A DNA stretch of 64,000 nucleotides from NCBI GenBank assembly GCA_017533785.1, contig JAFWII010000002.1:1-64000 (forward strand). Direction: 5' to 3'. The stretch's first letter is position 1. The number at the start of each line of letters is the position of its first letter. The position numbers were made by a program, and so were the translations under genes. This document shows, in pieces, positions 15,134 through 23,242 of the stretch. Under the pieces are notes generated by a model that made no database searches, was not told where the DNA came from, and was given only the letters and a program-made list of their open reading frames with translations. The stretch comes from Erysipelotrichaceae bacterium. GTDB taxonomy: Bacteria; Bacillota_I; Bacilli_A; Erysipelotrichales; Erysipelotrichaceae.

Positions 15134-17530
15134 TCAGATAACGAGGTTGATGACCTTACCCTTGATGATGAAGTGCTTGCGGATCTCATGACCCTCGATG
15201 AACTTCTGCAGTCTCTCATCCTTCAGCGCAGTCGCATAGACTTCCTCGTCGGAAGCGTCGGCGGCTGCCGTGAACTTCGTGCGGACCTTGCCGTTGACCT
15301 GAACGACGACTTCCTTGGTCGCTTCGGTCAGCTTGTTCGGGTCGTAGGTCGGCCAGGAAGCGTAGGCGATCGTCTCTTCCCTGCCGGTCAGATACGCATG
15401 CAGTTCTTCAGTCAGATGCGGTGCGAACGGATTGAGCAGCTTCAGGAAGTTCAGCATGTATTCCTTGTAGATCTTCTCGTATTTGTAGCATTCGTTGATG
15501 AAGATCATCATCTGCGAGATCGCGGTATTCAGGTTCAGCGTATCGATATCTTCGCTGACCTTCTTGACGGTCTGGTTATAGATGATATCCAGGCTGTGGT
15601 CGTTCTCCCCAACGAACTGAGCACGTTCGGTGACCAGACGCCAGACACGGTCGAGCCACTTGCGGGTGCCGGCCAGCGCTTCGTCGTTCCACGGTTTGGA
15701 ATCTTCGAGCGGTCCCATGAACATCTCATAGACACGCAGCGTATCGGCACCGTAGGTCTCGACGATGTCGTTCGGATCGACGATGAATTCCGGATAGCGC
15801 TTGCCCATCTTGATGCCGTTGGCGCCCAGGATCATACCCTGGTGAACAAGCTTCTTGAACGGTTCTTTGACGGAAACGATGCCCTTGTCATAGAGGTAGT
15901 TGTTCCACATACGGCTGTACAGCAGGTGTCCGACCGCGTGTTCCGGGCCGCCGACATAGAGATCGACCGGCATCCAGTGCGCGATCAGTTCCTTGTCTGC
16001 AAGCTCCTTGTCGTTATGCGGATCGATATAGCGCAGGAAGTACCAGCTCGAACCGGCGGAACCCGGCATCGTGGAGGTCTCGCGTCTGCCCTTCTCGCCG
16101 TTGACTTCGACATTGACCCAGTCGGTCGCCTTCTCCAGCGGAGAAGCGCCGTTGGCCGGTTTGTAGTCATCCAGCTCCGGCAGGATCAGCGGCAGTTCAT
16201 CATCACGCAGAGCGACCAGACGGTCGTTGTCGAGATGGACGATCGGGATCGGTTCGCCCCAGTAGCGCTGACGGGCAAAGATCCACTCACGGATACGGTA
16301 GTTGATCTTCTTCTGACCGATACCGCGTTCGCTCAGCCAGTCGATCATCGCGTTGATCGCATCTTCCTTGCCGAGGCCGTTCATGAAATCGGAATTGATA
16401 TGGATACCGTCGCCGGTCCACGCTTCTTTTTCGATATCGCCGCCCTCGAGGACCGGAATGATTTCGAGACCAAACTTTTTGGCGAATTCATAGTCACGCT
16501 CATCGTGAGCCGGAACCGCCATGATCGCGCCGGTTCCGTAGGAAGCCAGTACGTAGTCGGAGATCCAGATCGGGATCTTCTTGCCGTTGACCGGGTTGAC
16601 CGCATAGGCGCCGGTGAAGACGCCGGTCTTGTCCTTGTTCAGTTCCGTTCTTTCAAGATCGGATTTGCCTGCGCATTCTCTGACATAGGCTTCGACGGCT
16701 TCTTTCTGTTCAGGAGTGGTGATCTTCTCGACGAGTTTATGTTCCGGAGCGAAGACGCAGTAGGTAGCGCCGAACAGGGTGTCGCAGCGGGTGGTGAAGA
16801 CAGTGAATCTGTCATCGTGTCCATCGATCGCGAAATCGATCTGGGCACCGACCGAACGGCCGATCCAGTTGCGCTGCATTTCCTTGGTGCTCTCCGGCCA
16901 GTCGATCTCCTCGAGACCTTCGAGCAGGCGGTCAGCATAGGCTACGATGTCGATGACCCACTGACGCATGTTCTTGCGGACGACCGGGAAGCCGCCGCGT
17001 TCGCTCTTGCCGTCGATGACTTCATCGTTGGCGAGAACTGTGCCGAGCTCTTCACACCAGTTGACCGGCATATCGACGCATTTGGCCAGGCCGTCCTCGA
17101 ACAGAAGTTTGAAGATGTACTGCGTCCATTTGTAATAGGAAGGATCGCAGGTCGAGATCTCCTTTTCCCAGTCATACGAAAAGCCGATGTTCTTCAGCTG
17201 GTTGGTGAAGAACGCGATATTCTTCTTGGTGAATCCTTCCGGATGGTTACCGGTGTTGATCGCATACTGCTCCGCCGGAAGACCGAAGGCGTCAAATCCC
17301 ATCGGATGCAGAACGTTGTAGCCCTCCATCCTCTTTTTACGGGAAACGATATCCGTTGCCGTATAGCCTTCCGGATGGCCGACATGCAGGCCCTGTCCGG
17401 ACGGATACGGGAACATATCGAGAACATAATACTTTGGTTTTGAGAAATCGCGGGTATCACAGTAGAAGGTGCGGTGATCATCCCAGTATTTCTGCCATTT
17501 CTTCTCAATCGATTTATGATTGTAAGGCAT
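15134..17530 (-). CDS. leuS: Leucyl-tRNA synthetase
   Basis: 798 residues, class I synthetase. The HIGH motif appears as [15 protein letters not shown] near 38-52. The CP1 editing domain carries [19 protein letters not shown] and [19 protein letters not shown], and the tRNA-CCA-end region WGEPIPIVH. The KMSKS loop reads KMGKR (15797-15811), where the second Lys is kept but both Ser are lost. The C-terminus ends in the usual small domain. It charges tRNA-Leu. Start supported by GGAGGG before ATG. There is no T-box leader: only 117 bases separate it from divergent csoR. Confidence 0.96.
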   Translation of the reverse strand: MPYNHKSIEKKWQKYWDDHRTFYCDTRDFSKPKYYVLDMFPYPSGQGLHVGHPEGYTATDIVSRKKRMEGYNVLHPMGFDAFGLPAEQYAINTGNHPEGFTKKNIAFFTNQLKNIGFSYDWEKEISTCDPSYYKWTQYIFKLLFEDGLAKCVDMPVNWCEELGTVLANDEVIDGKSERGGFPVVRKNMRQWVIDIVAYADRLLEGLEEIDWPESTKEMQRNWIGRSVGAQIDFAIDGHDDRFTVFTTRCDTLFGATYCVFAPEHKLVEKITTPEQKEAVEAYVRECAGKSDLERTELNKDKTGVFTGAYAVNPVNGKKIPIWISDYVLASYGTGAIMAVPAHDERDYEFAKKFGLEIIPVLEGGDIEKEAWTGDGIHINSDFMNGLGKEDAINAMIDWLSERGIGQKKINYRIREWIFARQRYWGEPIPIVHLDNDRLVALRDDELPLILPELDDYKPANGASPLEKATDWVNVEVNGEKGRRETSTMPGSAGSSWYFLRYIDPHNDKELADKELIAHWMPVDLYVGGPEHAVGHLLYSRMWNNYLYDKGIVSVKEPFKKLVHQGMILGANGIKMGKRYPEFIVDPNDIVETYGADTLRVYEMFMGPLEDSKPWNDEALAGTRKWLDRVWRLVTERAQFVGENDHSLDIIYNQTVKKVSEDIDTLNLNTAISQMMIFINECYKYEKIYKEYMLNFLKLLNPFAPHLTEELHAYLTGREETIAYASWPTYDPNKLTEATKEVVVQVNGKVRTKFTAAADASDEEVYATALKDERLQKFIEGHEIRKHFIIKGKVINLVI

Positions 17531-17600
17531 AATAAAACCCTCCTGAAATAACTAATATATTCTATCATATTCAAAAACGTTTTACATAGGAGTGTTCTGC

Positions 17601-17629
17601 TTGAAGTATACCCCCATAGGGTATATACT
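17601..17629 (+). promoter_or_regulatory. Copper operon promoter
   Basis: TTGAAG (17601-17606), a 17-base spacer, and TATACT (17624-17629). Transcription should start near 17636, about 12 bases before csoR. The spacer is filled by the CsoR operator. Confidence 0.75.
17606..17628 (+). promoter_or_regulatory. CsoR operator
   Basis: An inverted repeat with the outer arms GTATA/TATAC and the inner core ACCCCCATAGGGT, the form known for CsoR/RcnR sites. It overlaps the whole promoter spacer, so bound apo-CsoR would block RNA polymerase and Cu(I) would relieve the block. Confidence 0.75.
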
Positions 17630-17647
17630 GATGCCGAGGTAAAGAAA

Positions 17648-17947
17648 ATGAACGAAAACTGCTGTTCAACCAAAACGAAAAAACGTACTGAAGAAGAATA
17701 TAAGAAACTGATCAACCGGCTGAACCGGATCGAAGGCCAGATCCGCGGCATCCGCAAGATGGTCGAGAACGATGCCTACTGCACGGACGTGCTGGTGCAG
17801 TCGCTGGCGGCATCCTCCGCGATCGACGCCTTCAATAAGGAACTCCTGACCAGTCATTTCAAATCCTGCGTCGTGAACGATATCCGCAACAACGATGAAC
17901 AGGGGATCGAAGAATTCACCGGCATCATGCGCCGGCTGATGCGCTAG
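17648..17947 (+). CDS. csoR: Copper-sensing repressor CsoR
   Basis: 99 residues, all-helical DUF156 family. The Cu(I) ligands Cys45 (AYCTDV), His70 and Cys74 (SHFKSC) are all present in the C-H-C pattern of CsoR. Core motif NRLNRIEGQIRGIRKMVE at 23-40. Apo-CsoR represses; Cu(I) binding releases DNA. An extra N-terminal CysCys (5-6) is not a known ligand. GAGGT lies seven bases before ATG. It is the first gene of the csoR-hma-copA transcript and sits directly behind a CsoR operator. Confidence 0.94.
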   Translation: MNENCCSTKTKKRTEEEYKKLINRLNRIEGQIRGIRKMVENDAYCTDVLVQSLAASSAIDAFNKELLTSHFKSCVVNDIRNNDEQGIEEFTGIMRRLMR

Positions 17948-17958
17948 GAGGAAAAGAA

Positions 17959-18330
17959 ATGGGTACCTATATCGTACTGGCGATCCTCGCCATCGTGATC
18001 CTCTACGCATTAAGAGGGACTCTCGGTCATCTGAAAGGTCAGGGCGGCTGCTGCGGCGGAGGCGGCAGCGGCGAAGTGCTCGCTGAGAAAAAGGAGATCA
18101 AAGGTCCGGTGCTTTTTACCGCCAGAGCGAAGATCGGCGGCATGCACTGTGAAAACTGTCAGAACCGTGTCCAGAACCGTCTGAACAAGATCGACGGACT
18201 GGTCGCCAAAGTCAATTACCGCGACGGCAGCGCGCTGCTGTCCTACGAAAAAGAGGTCAGTGAGGAAACGATCCGGCAGACCGTAAAGGATGCCGGCTAT
18301 GAACTGATCTCTCTGGAGAAAAACGCATGA
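17959..18330 (+). CDS. Membrane-anchored heavy-metal-associated (HMA) domain protein
   Basis: 123 residues. A single N-terminal span (about residues 4-20), a Gly/Cys linker (GQGGCCGGGGSGE near 27-39), then a ferredoxin-like HMA domain with the copper motif GGMHCENC (two Cys) near 59-66. The arrangement fits a membrane-tethered copper chaperone that could pass Cu(I) to CopA; this is inference. The CysCys in the linker may be a further metal site. It lies 11 bases after csoR and overlaps copA by four bases. Confidence 0.85.
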   Translation: MGTYIVLAILAIVILYALRGTLGHLKGQGGCCGGGGSGEVLAEKKEIKGPVLFTARAKIGGMHCENCQNRVQNRLNKIDGLVAKVNYRDGSALLSYEKEVSEETIRQTVKDAGYELISLEKNA

Positions 18331-20828
18331 AACAGTATAACGTTACCGGCATGTCCTGCGCCGCCTGCAGCGCCAGAGTGGAAAAGGCTGTCAATGCCGT
18401 CGAAGGTGTGACTTCCTGTTCCGTTTCGCTGCTGACCAACTCGATGGGCGTCGAGGGAACGGCCGATGAAAAAGCGATCATCCGGGCAGTCGAGAACGCC
18501 GGCTACGGCGCATCTGTAAAAGGCACCAAAACAAGTTCCGCAAACAATGCACGTCAGGAGGAGGAAGCGCTGGAAGACAGGGAGACTCCGGTCCTCAAAA
18601 AACGCCTCGTTATCTCGCTGATTTTCCTGCTCGTCCTGATGTACGTCTCGATGGGGATCCACATGTTTGGCTTCCCCGCCCCTGCCTTCCTCAAGCACAA
18701 TCCGCTCGGGATCGGCGTCATCGAGATGCTGCTGGCGGGGATCGTCATGGTGATCAACCAGAAATTCTTCATCAACGGTTTCCGCAGCCTGTTCCGTCTG
18801 TCTCCGAATATGGATACCCTGGTCGCCATGGGTTCTGCGGTCTCCTTCCTGTACAGCTTCGTAGTGCTCATGCAGATGACGACGCATGCCGGCGAACCGG
18901 AAGTCCTGCATGAACTGATGAAGGAATTCTATTTCGAATCCGCTGCCATGATCGTCACCCTGATCACAGTCGGCAAAATGCTTGAAGCCCGCGCCAAAGG
19001 AAAGACGACAGACGCTTTAAAGAGCCTGATCAAGCTTTCTCCGCAGGAAGCGACTGTCCTGCGCGAAGGAAAGGAAATGACCGTTGCGATCGATGATGTC
19101 GTCAGCGGCGACATCTTTCTGGTAAAACCCGGTGAAAGTATTCCGGTCGACGGCGTTGTCCTGGAAGGCTCTTCCGCGGTAAACGAAGCGGCGCTGACCG
19201 GCGAAAGCATCCCGGTCGATAAAACCGGCGGCGACACGGTCTCCGCAGCTACGATCAATCAGTCCGGCTATCTGAAATGCCGGGCGACCAGAGTCGGTGA
19301 GAACACCACCCTCTCGCAGATCATCCAGCTCGTCTCCGACGCGGCCGCGACCAAAGCGCCGATCGCCAAGACGGCGGATACGATCTCCGGCTATTTCGTT
19401 CCGGCGGTCCTCGCGATCGCCGCGGTCACGACTGTCATCTGGCTGCTGCTCGGCAAGGATATCGGCTTCGCTCTGGCAAGAGGCATCTCCGTTCTCGTCA
19501 TCTCCTGCCCCTGCGCCTTAGGCCTCGCGACTCCGGTCGCGATCATGGTCGGCAACGGGATCGGCGCCAAAAACGGCATCCTCTTCAAGACCGCAGCTTC
19601 TCTGGAAGCGACCGGCCGTACCGAGATCATCGCGATGGACAAGACCGGCACGCTGACCAAAGGCGAACCGGAAGTAACGGACATCCTTGCTGCTGAAGAG
19701 AACAACGGTCTGCTGGTCAAAGCGGCTTCACTTGAGAAAAAGAGCGAGCATCCGCTGGCCAGGGCGATCCTGAAAAAGGCAGAGGAAGACGCTCTGCAGC
19801 TCGCGGAATGCGAGGACTTCACCGCTCTTTCAGGAAGCGGCATCCGCGGGACTTACGAAGGAAAAGAGCTGCTCGGCGGCAGCTACAGTTATATATCTTC
19901 CCGAACAGAACTGCCTAAAGAGGCGGTCAGTGCCTATGAACGCTTTGCCTCCGAAGGCAAGACACCGGTCTTCTTCCTGGAAGACGGAAAGTATCTCGGC
20001 ATGATCGCGATCGCCGATACACTGAAGGAAGACAGCGTGGAAGCCGTGAAGCAGCTGCGCAATATGGGCATCCGGACAGTCATGCTGACGGGCGACAACA
20101 AGCGTACCGCGGAAGCGATCGCAAAACTCGTCGGTGTCGATCAGGTCATTTCGGAAGTCCTTCCGGGAGACAAGGAAGCGGTCGTCCGCTCCCTGCAGAA
20201 AGACGGCAAAACAGCGATGGTCGGCGACGGTATCAACGATGCTCCTGCCCTGACCCGTGCCGATATCGGTATGGCGATCGGTGCCGGAGCGGATGTCGCG
20301 ATCGATGCGGCGGATATCGTTCTGCGCAAGAACAGTCTGCTGGATGTACCGGCAGCGATCCGCCTGAGCCGTTACACTCTGCGCAATATCCACGAAAACC
20401 TGTTCTGGGCATTCATCTACAACGCGATCGGTATTCCGCTCGCGGCCGGCGTCTTCATCAGTGCGTTCGGCTGGAAACTGAATCCGATGTTCGGCGCGGC
20501 AGCCATGAGCCTTTCAAGCTTCTGCGTCGTCAGCAATGCCCTGCGCTTGAATCTCAAGAATATCTATGACAGCCGTCATGATAAAGCAATAAAAGTAAGT
20601 CATAAGGAGGAAAAGAAAATGACAAAAGAACTCAAGATCGAAGGAATGATGTGCGAACACTGCGAAGCGACCGTTAAAAAAGCCCTGGAAGCAGTCGACG
20701 GTGTCGCTTCCGCTGCGGTATCCCACAAGGAAGGCAATGCCGTTGTCGAACTCACCAAGGACGTTGACAACGCGGTGCTGAAAAAAGCCGTTGAAGACAA
20801 AGACTACAACGTCACCGCGATCCAGTAG
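18327..20828 (+). CDS. copA: P1B-type copper-exporting ATPase CopA with a C-terminal CopZ-like domain
   Basis: 833 residues. N-terminal HMA with GMSCAAC (Cys11, Cys14); eight expected spans; actuator TGES; membrane copper site CPC near 394-396; phosphorylated Asp438 in DKTGTLT; nucleotide-domain HP (SEHPLA); TGDN and GDGINDAPAL hinge motifs. Unusually, after the last span (about residue 745) a linker of about 20 residues leads in frame to a second HMA domain with GMMCEHC. That domain begins at Met765, which is preceded by a perfect Shine-Dalgarno, so it may also be made as free CopZ. Pumps Cu(I) out of the cytoplasm. Confidence 0.93.
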   Translation: MKQYNVTGMSCAACSARVEKAVNAVEGVTSCSVSLLTNSMGVEGTADEKAIIRAVENAGYGASVKGTKTSSANNARQEEEALEDRETPVLKKRLVISLIFLLVLMYVSMGIHMFGFPAPAFLKHNPLGIGVIEMLLAGIVMVINQKFFINGFRSLFRLSPNMDTLVAMGSAVSFLYSFVVLMQMTTHAGEPEVLHELMKEFYFESAAMIVTLITVGKMLEARAKGKTTDALKSLIKLSPQEATVLREGKEMTVAIDDVVSGDIFLVKPGESIPVDGVVLEGSSAVNEAALTGESIPVDKTGGDTVSAATINQSGYLKCRATRVGENTTLSQIIQLVSDAAATKAPIAKTADTISGYFVPAVLAIAAVTTVIWLLLGKDIGFALARGISVLVISCPCALGLATPVAIMVGNGIGAKNGILFKTAASLEATGRTEIIAMDKTGTLTKGEPEVTDILAAEENNGLLVKAASLEKKSEHPLARAILKKAEEDALQLAECEDFTALSGSGIRGTYEGKELLGGSYSYISSRTELPKEAVSAYERFASEGKTPVFFLEDGKYLGMIAIADTLKEDSVEAVKQLRNMGIRTVMLTGDNKRTAEAIAKLVGVDQVISEVLPGDKEAVVRSLQKDGKTAMVGDGINDAPALTRADIGMAIGAGADVAIDAADIVLRKNSLLDVPAAIRLSRYTLRNIHENLFWAFIYNAIGIPLAAGVFISAFGWKLNPMFGAAAMSLSSFCVVSNALRLNLKNIYDSRHDKAIKVSHKEEKKMTKELKIEGMMCEHCEATVKKALEAVDGVASAAVSHKEGNAVVELTKDVDNAVLKKAVEDKDYNVTAIQ
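20619..20828 (+). CDS. copZ: Internal copZ: copper chaperone start inside copA, same frame
   Basis: An ATG at 20619 in the copA frame is preceded by AAGGAGG with an eight-base spacer. The product would be a 69-residue Atx1-like chaperone starting MTKELKIEGMMCEHCEATVKK, with the Cu(I) ligands in MCEHC and the full HMA fold. This is the normal size and start of CopZ. No stop separates it from copA, so the same DNA could give both a CopA C-terminal domain and free CopZ. Start context is seen; dual expression is inferred. Confidence 0.7.
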   Translation: MTKELKIEGMMCEHCEATVKKALEAVDGVASAAVSHKEGNAVVELTKDVDNAVLKKAVEDKDYNVTAIQ

Positions 20829-20851
20829 TACCTCCGGGTACTACTTTTTTT
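20825..20851 (+). terminator. Terminator of the copper operon, overlapping the copA/copZ stop
   Basis: GTAGTACC-tccg-GGTACTAC followed by seven T. The TAG stop (20826-20828) lies inside the 5' arm. Confidence 0.85.
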
Positions 20852-20860
20852 ATTCTGTTT

Positions 20861-21142
20861 TTACTGTTTGAGCTGTCCCAGCAGCGCACTGAGGATCGCG
20901 CTGTAGTCGATCCCGCCGGCCAGCTTGTCAGCCAGTCCGTCGACCAGTTTCTTCTCGATCGCGTTGCACTTGCGATAATTGCGGATGAGCGCCTTTTCCG
21001 CATTGGAAAGGCGGATGGAAGACGAACTGGAGGAAGTGGTCTTTTTCCTTGCGGAACTTGTTTTTGAAGAAGTCTTCGCGCTGGTCTTGGGTTTTGCGGC
21101 GGACGTTTTTACGGCGCGCTGGATCGGTTCTTTTTCTGTCAT
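20861..21142 (-). CDS. Small Lys/Ser/Thr-rich protein, unknown
   Basis: 93 residues starting MTEKEPIQRAVK. Residues about 10-42 are a disordered Lys/Ser/Thr/Ala tract (KTSAKTSSKTSSARKK), followed by a helical C-terminus (NAEKALIRNYRKCNAIEKKLVDGLADKLAGG). There is no signal peptide. The basic tail recalls histone H1-like or ribosome-associated proteins, but I recognise no family. I start at 21142 because GAGGG lies seven bases before that ATG; an open frame continues 20 codons upstream. It is convergent with copA and divergent from htpG. Confidence 0.6.
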   Translation of the reverse strand: MTEKEPIQRAVKTSAAKPKTSAKTSSKTSSARKKTTSSSSSSIRLSNAEKALIRNYRKCNAIEKKLVDGLADKLAGGIDYSAILSALLGQLKQ

Positions 21143-21196
21143 TTCGTTACCCTCTGTCTTCATGATACTTCGGTTTTCCCCTTTCCGGCAGAGAAC

Positions 21197-21225
21197 TTGC
21201 AAGTCTTTGGCTGAAGTGCTATCAT
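21197..21225 (+). promoter_or_regulatory. htpG promoter
   Basis: TTGCAA (21197-21202), 17-base spacer, TATCAT (21220-21225). Transcription should start near 21232, inside the CIRCE element. Confidence 0.75.
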
Positions 21226-21226
21226 A

Positions 21227-21253
21227 TTAGCAGTCAAAGAATTAGAGTGCTAA
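21227..21253 (+). promoter_or_regulatory. CIRCE element (HrcA operator) before htpG
   Basis: TTAGCAGTC, nine bases, GAGTGCTAA. This is the CIRCE consensus (TTAGCACTC-N9-GAGTGCTAA) with one mismatch in the left arm. It begins one base after the -10 box and its right arm touches the Shine-Dalgarno, so bound HrcA would block transcription start. Confidence 0.88.
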
Positions 21254-21266
21254 AGGAGGAATAGGA

Positions 21267-23147
21267 ATGGCAAAGAAACAGTTTAAGACAGAATCCAAAC
21301 GTCTACTGGATCTGATGGCCAATGCCATCTATATAAATACGGATATTTTCGTCCGCGAACTGATCTCCAACGCGAGCGACGCTTTGGACAAGAAGGCTTA
21401 CCTGGCGCTGACAGACGCCGAGATCGACAACAGCGATCCCTGCATCAAGATCAGTGTGGATAAGAAAAACCGCCTGTTTACGATCACCGACAACGGTGTC
21501 GGCATGAATAAGGAAGAACTGGAAGCGAACCTGGGCACGATCGCCAAGAGCGGTTCCTTCGAATTCAAGAACAACCTCTCCGAGGAAGAGACCAGCGATA
21601 TCATCGGCCAGTTCGGCGTCGGCTTCTACTCATCCTTCATGGTTGCGGATGAGATCACCGTTATCTCGAAAAAAGTCAAAGAGACACAGGGCTACCGCTG
21701 GTTCAGCCGCAACGTAGACGGTTACGAAGTCAAGGAAGCGGACAAAGACGGCGACGGCACCGAGATCATCCTGCATATCAAAGCCAATACGAAAGAAAAG
21801 AAGTACGATGATTATCTCGATTCCCAGTTCATCCAGAGCCTGATCAAGAAATATTCGGACTACATCCGCTACCCGATCAAGATGGATGTGGAAGTCACCA
21901 AAGCGACCGGCGAGGAAGGAAAGACCGTAAAAGAGATCGAGGAAAAGACGATCAACTCCATGGTCCCGATCTGGAAGAAACCGGCCAAGTCCGTCAAACA
22001 GGAAGAATACGACGAATTCTATGAGAACAGCTACTACGACTACAATAAGCCGCTGAAAACGATCCACTACAAGGTCGAGGGCAACACCAGTTATTCCGCT
22101 CTGCTGTTCATCCCGGAAAAGGCTCCTTACAACTTCTACACCACCGACTACAAAGCCGGCCTGAAGCTGTATTCCCACGGCGTCTTCATCAAGGATGAAG
22201 CCAGCGAGCTGATCAGCGATTACTTCCGCTTTGTCCGCGGTCTGGTCGACAGCGACGATATCAGCCTGAACATCTCCCGTGAGATCCTGCAGCAGGACTA
22301 CCAGATGAAGGCGCTGAAGAAATCGATCGACAAAAAGGTCAAGAACACTCTCGAAAAGATGCTCGAGAAAGACAGAGAAAAATACGAGACCTTCTTTGAT
22401 TCCTTCGGTCTGCAGCTGAAATACGGCGCATATCAGGATTACGGCGCCAACCGCGATGTCCTGATCGATCTGCTGATGTTCAAGTCCAGCTTTGAAGACA
22501 AATATACGACTCTGAAGGAATACGTCTCCCGTATGAAGGAAGATCAGAAAGAGATCTACTACGCCTGCGGCGAAACGATCGAAAAGATCGGTTCCCTTCC
22601 GCAGATGGAGACGCTCCACGACAAAGGCTATGAAGTTCTCTACTTCACCGATAACGTCGATGAGTTCATGGCTTCGATCCTGATGAACTACGACGGAAAG
22701 GAATTCCGTTCCATCACCAAAGGTGATCTCGGACTCGAGACCGAAGAGGAAAAGAAGGAGATGGAGAAGACTGTCGAGGAAAACAAAGACTTCCTCGAAG
22801 CCATCAAGGACATTCTGAAGGATAAGGTCCAGGAAGTCCGTCTCTCGACCCGTCTGAAATCCTATCCGGTCTGCCTGGTCTCCGATGACGGCCTGTCCCT
22901 CGATATGGAAAAGGTGCTGGCGGAGATGAATCAGGGCATGCCGATGAAGGCAAACCGTATCCTGGAGATCAACAAGGATCACGAGCTCTTCAAGGCGCTG
23001 CAGAATGCCTGGAACGACCACGAAGATCTCAGCGACTACGCGAACCTGCTCTATGACCAGGCTCTGCTGATCGCCGGCTTCCCGATCGAGGATCCGGCTG
23101 AATACTCCAAGCGTCTCAGCAACGTCATGGTCAAAGCGATCCGCTAA
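21267..23147 (+). CDS. htpG: HSP90-family molecular chaperone HtpG
   Basis: 626 residues, full bacterial Hsp90 length. GHKL ATP-binding N-domain with ELISNASDALDK near 31-42, DNGVGM near 79-84, and IGQFGVGFYSSFMVAD near 113-128; middle domain with the catalytic-loop region SRE(I)LQQD; C-terminal dimerisation domain. An ATP-driven cytoplasmic chaperone. Strong ribosome site AAAGGAGGA six bases before ATG. It is monocistronic with its own promoter, a CIRCE operator and a terminator. Confidence 0.96.
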   Translation: MAKKQFKTESKRLLDLMANAIYINTDIFVRELISNASDALDKKAYLALTDAEIDNSDPCIKISVDKKNRLFTITDNGVGMNKEELEANLGTIAKSGSFEFKNNLSEEETSDIIGQFGVGFYSSFMVADEITVISKKVKETQGYRWFSRNVDGYEVKEADKDGDGTEIILHIKANTKEKKYDDYLDSQFIQSLIKKYSDYIRYPIKMDVEVTKATGEEGKTVKEIEEKTINSMVPIWKKPAKSVKQEEYDEFYENSYYDYNKPLKTIHYKVEGNTSYSALLFIPEKAPYNFYTTDYKAGLKLYSHGVFIKDEASELISDYFRFVRGLVDSDDISLNISREILQQDYQMKALKKSIDKKVKNTLEKMLEKDREKYETFFDSFGLQLKYGAYQDYGANRDVLIDLLMFKSSFEDKYTTLKEYVSRMKEDQKEIYYACGETIEKIGSLPQMETLHDKGYEVLYFTDNVDEFMASILMNYDGKEFRSITKGDLGLETEEEKKEMEKTVEENKDFLEAIKDILKDKVQEVRLSTRLKSYPVCLVSDDGLSLDMEKVLAEMNQGMPMKANRILEINKDHELFKALQNAWNDHEDLSDYANLLYDQALLIAGFPIEDPAEYSKRLSNVMVKAIR

Positions 23148-23168
23148 ACAAAAAAAGCGAAAGATCCA

Positions 23169-23203
23169 AAAAGACAGCGAACCCTTAATCCGCTGTCTTT
23201 TTA
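23169..23203. terminator. Bidirectional terminator between htpG and the STAND gene
   Basis: AAAAAGACAGCG and CGCTGTCTTTTT form a 12-bp stem with an 11-base loop. It serves both convergent genes. Confidence 0.85.
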
Positions 23204-23242
23204 TTATGTAAGATGATCGCACTATAACGAATGGTGAAAGAC

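Noticed and set aside
15173-17443. 756-codon open frame antisense to leuS
   Set aside because: Long antisense frames occur opposite most genes here because of codon bias (also opposite htpG, glgP and pulA). No ribosome site, promoter or protein-like domain; leuS on the other strand is certain.
17531-17647. T-box leader for leuS
   Set aside because: The gap to divergent csoR is only 117 bases and holds the copper promoter; no T-box sequence or specifier loop is seen.
18327-20828. Programmed frameshift in copA like that of E. coli
   Set aside because: No slippery run followed by a structure was seen in the N-terminal part; the internal in-frame start explains a separate chaperone better.
21630-23222. 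530-codon open frame antisense to htpG
   Set aside because: Same cause; its residues mirror HtpG codons and no motif is seen.
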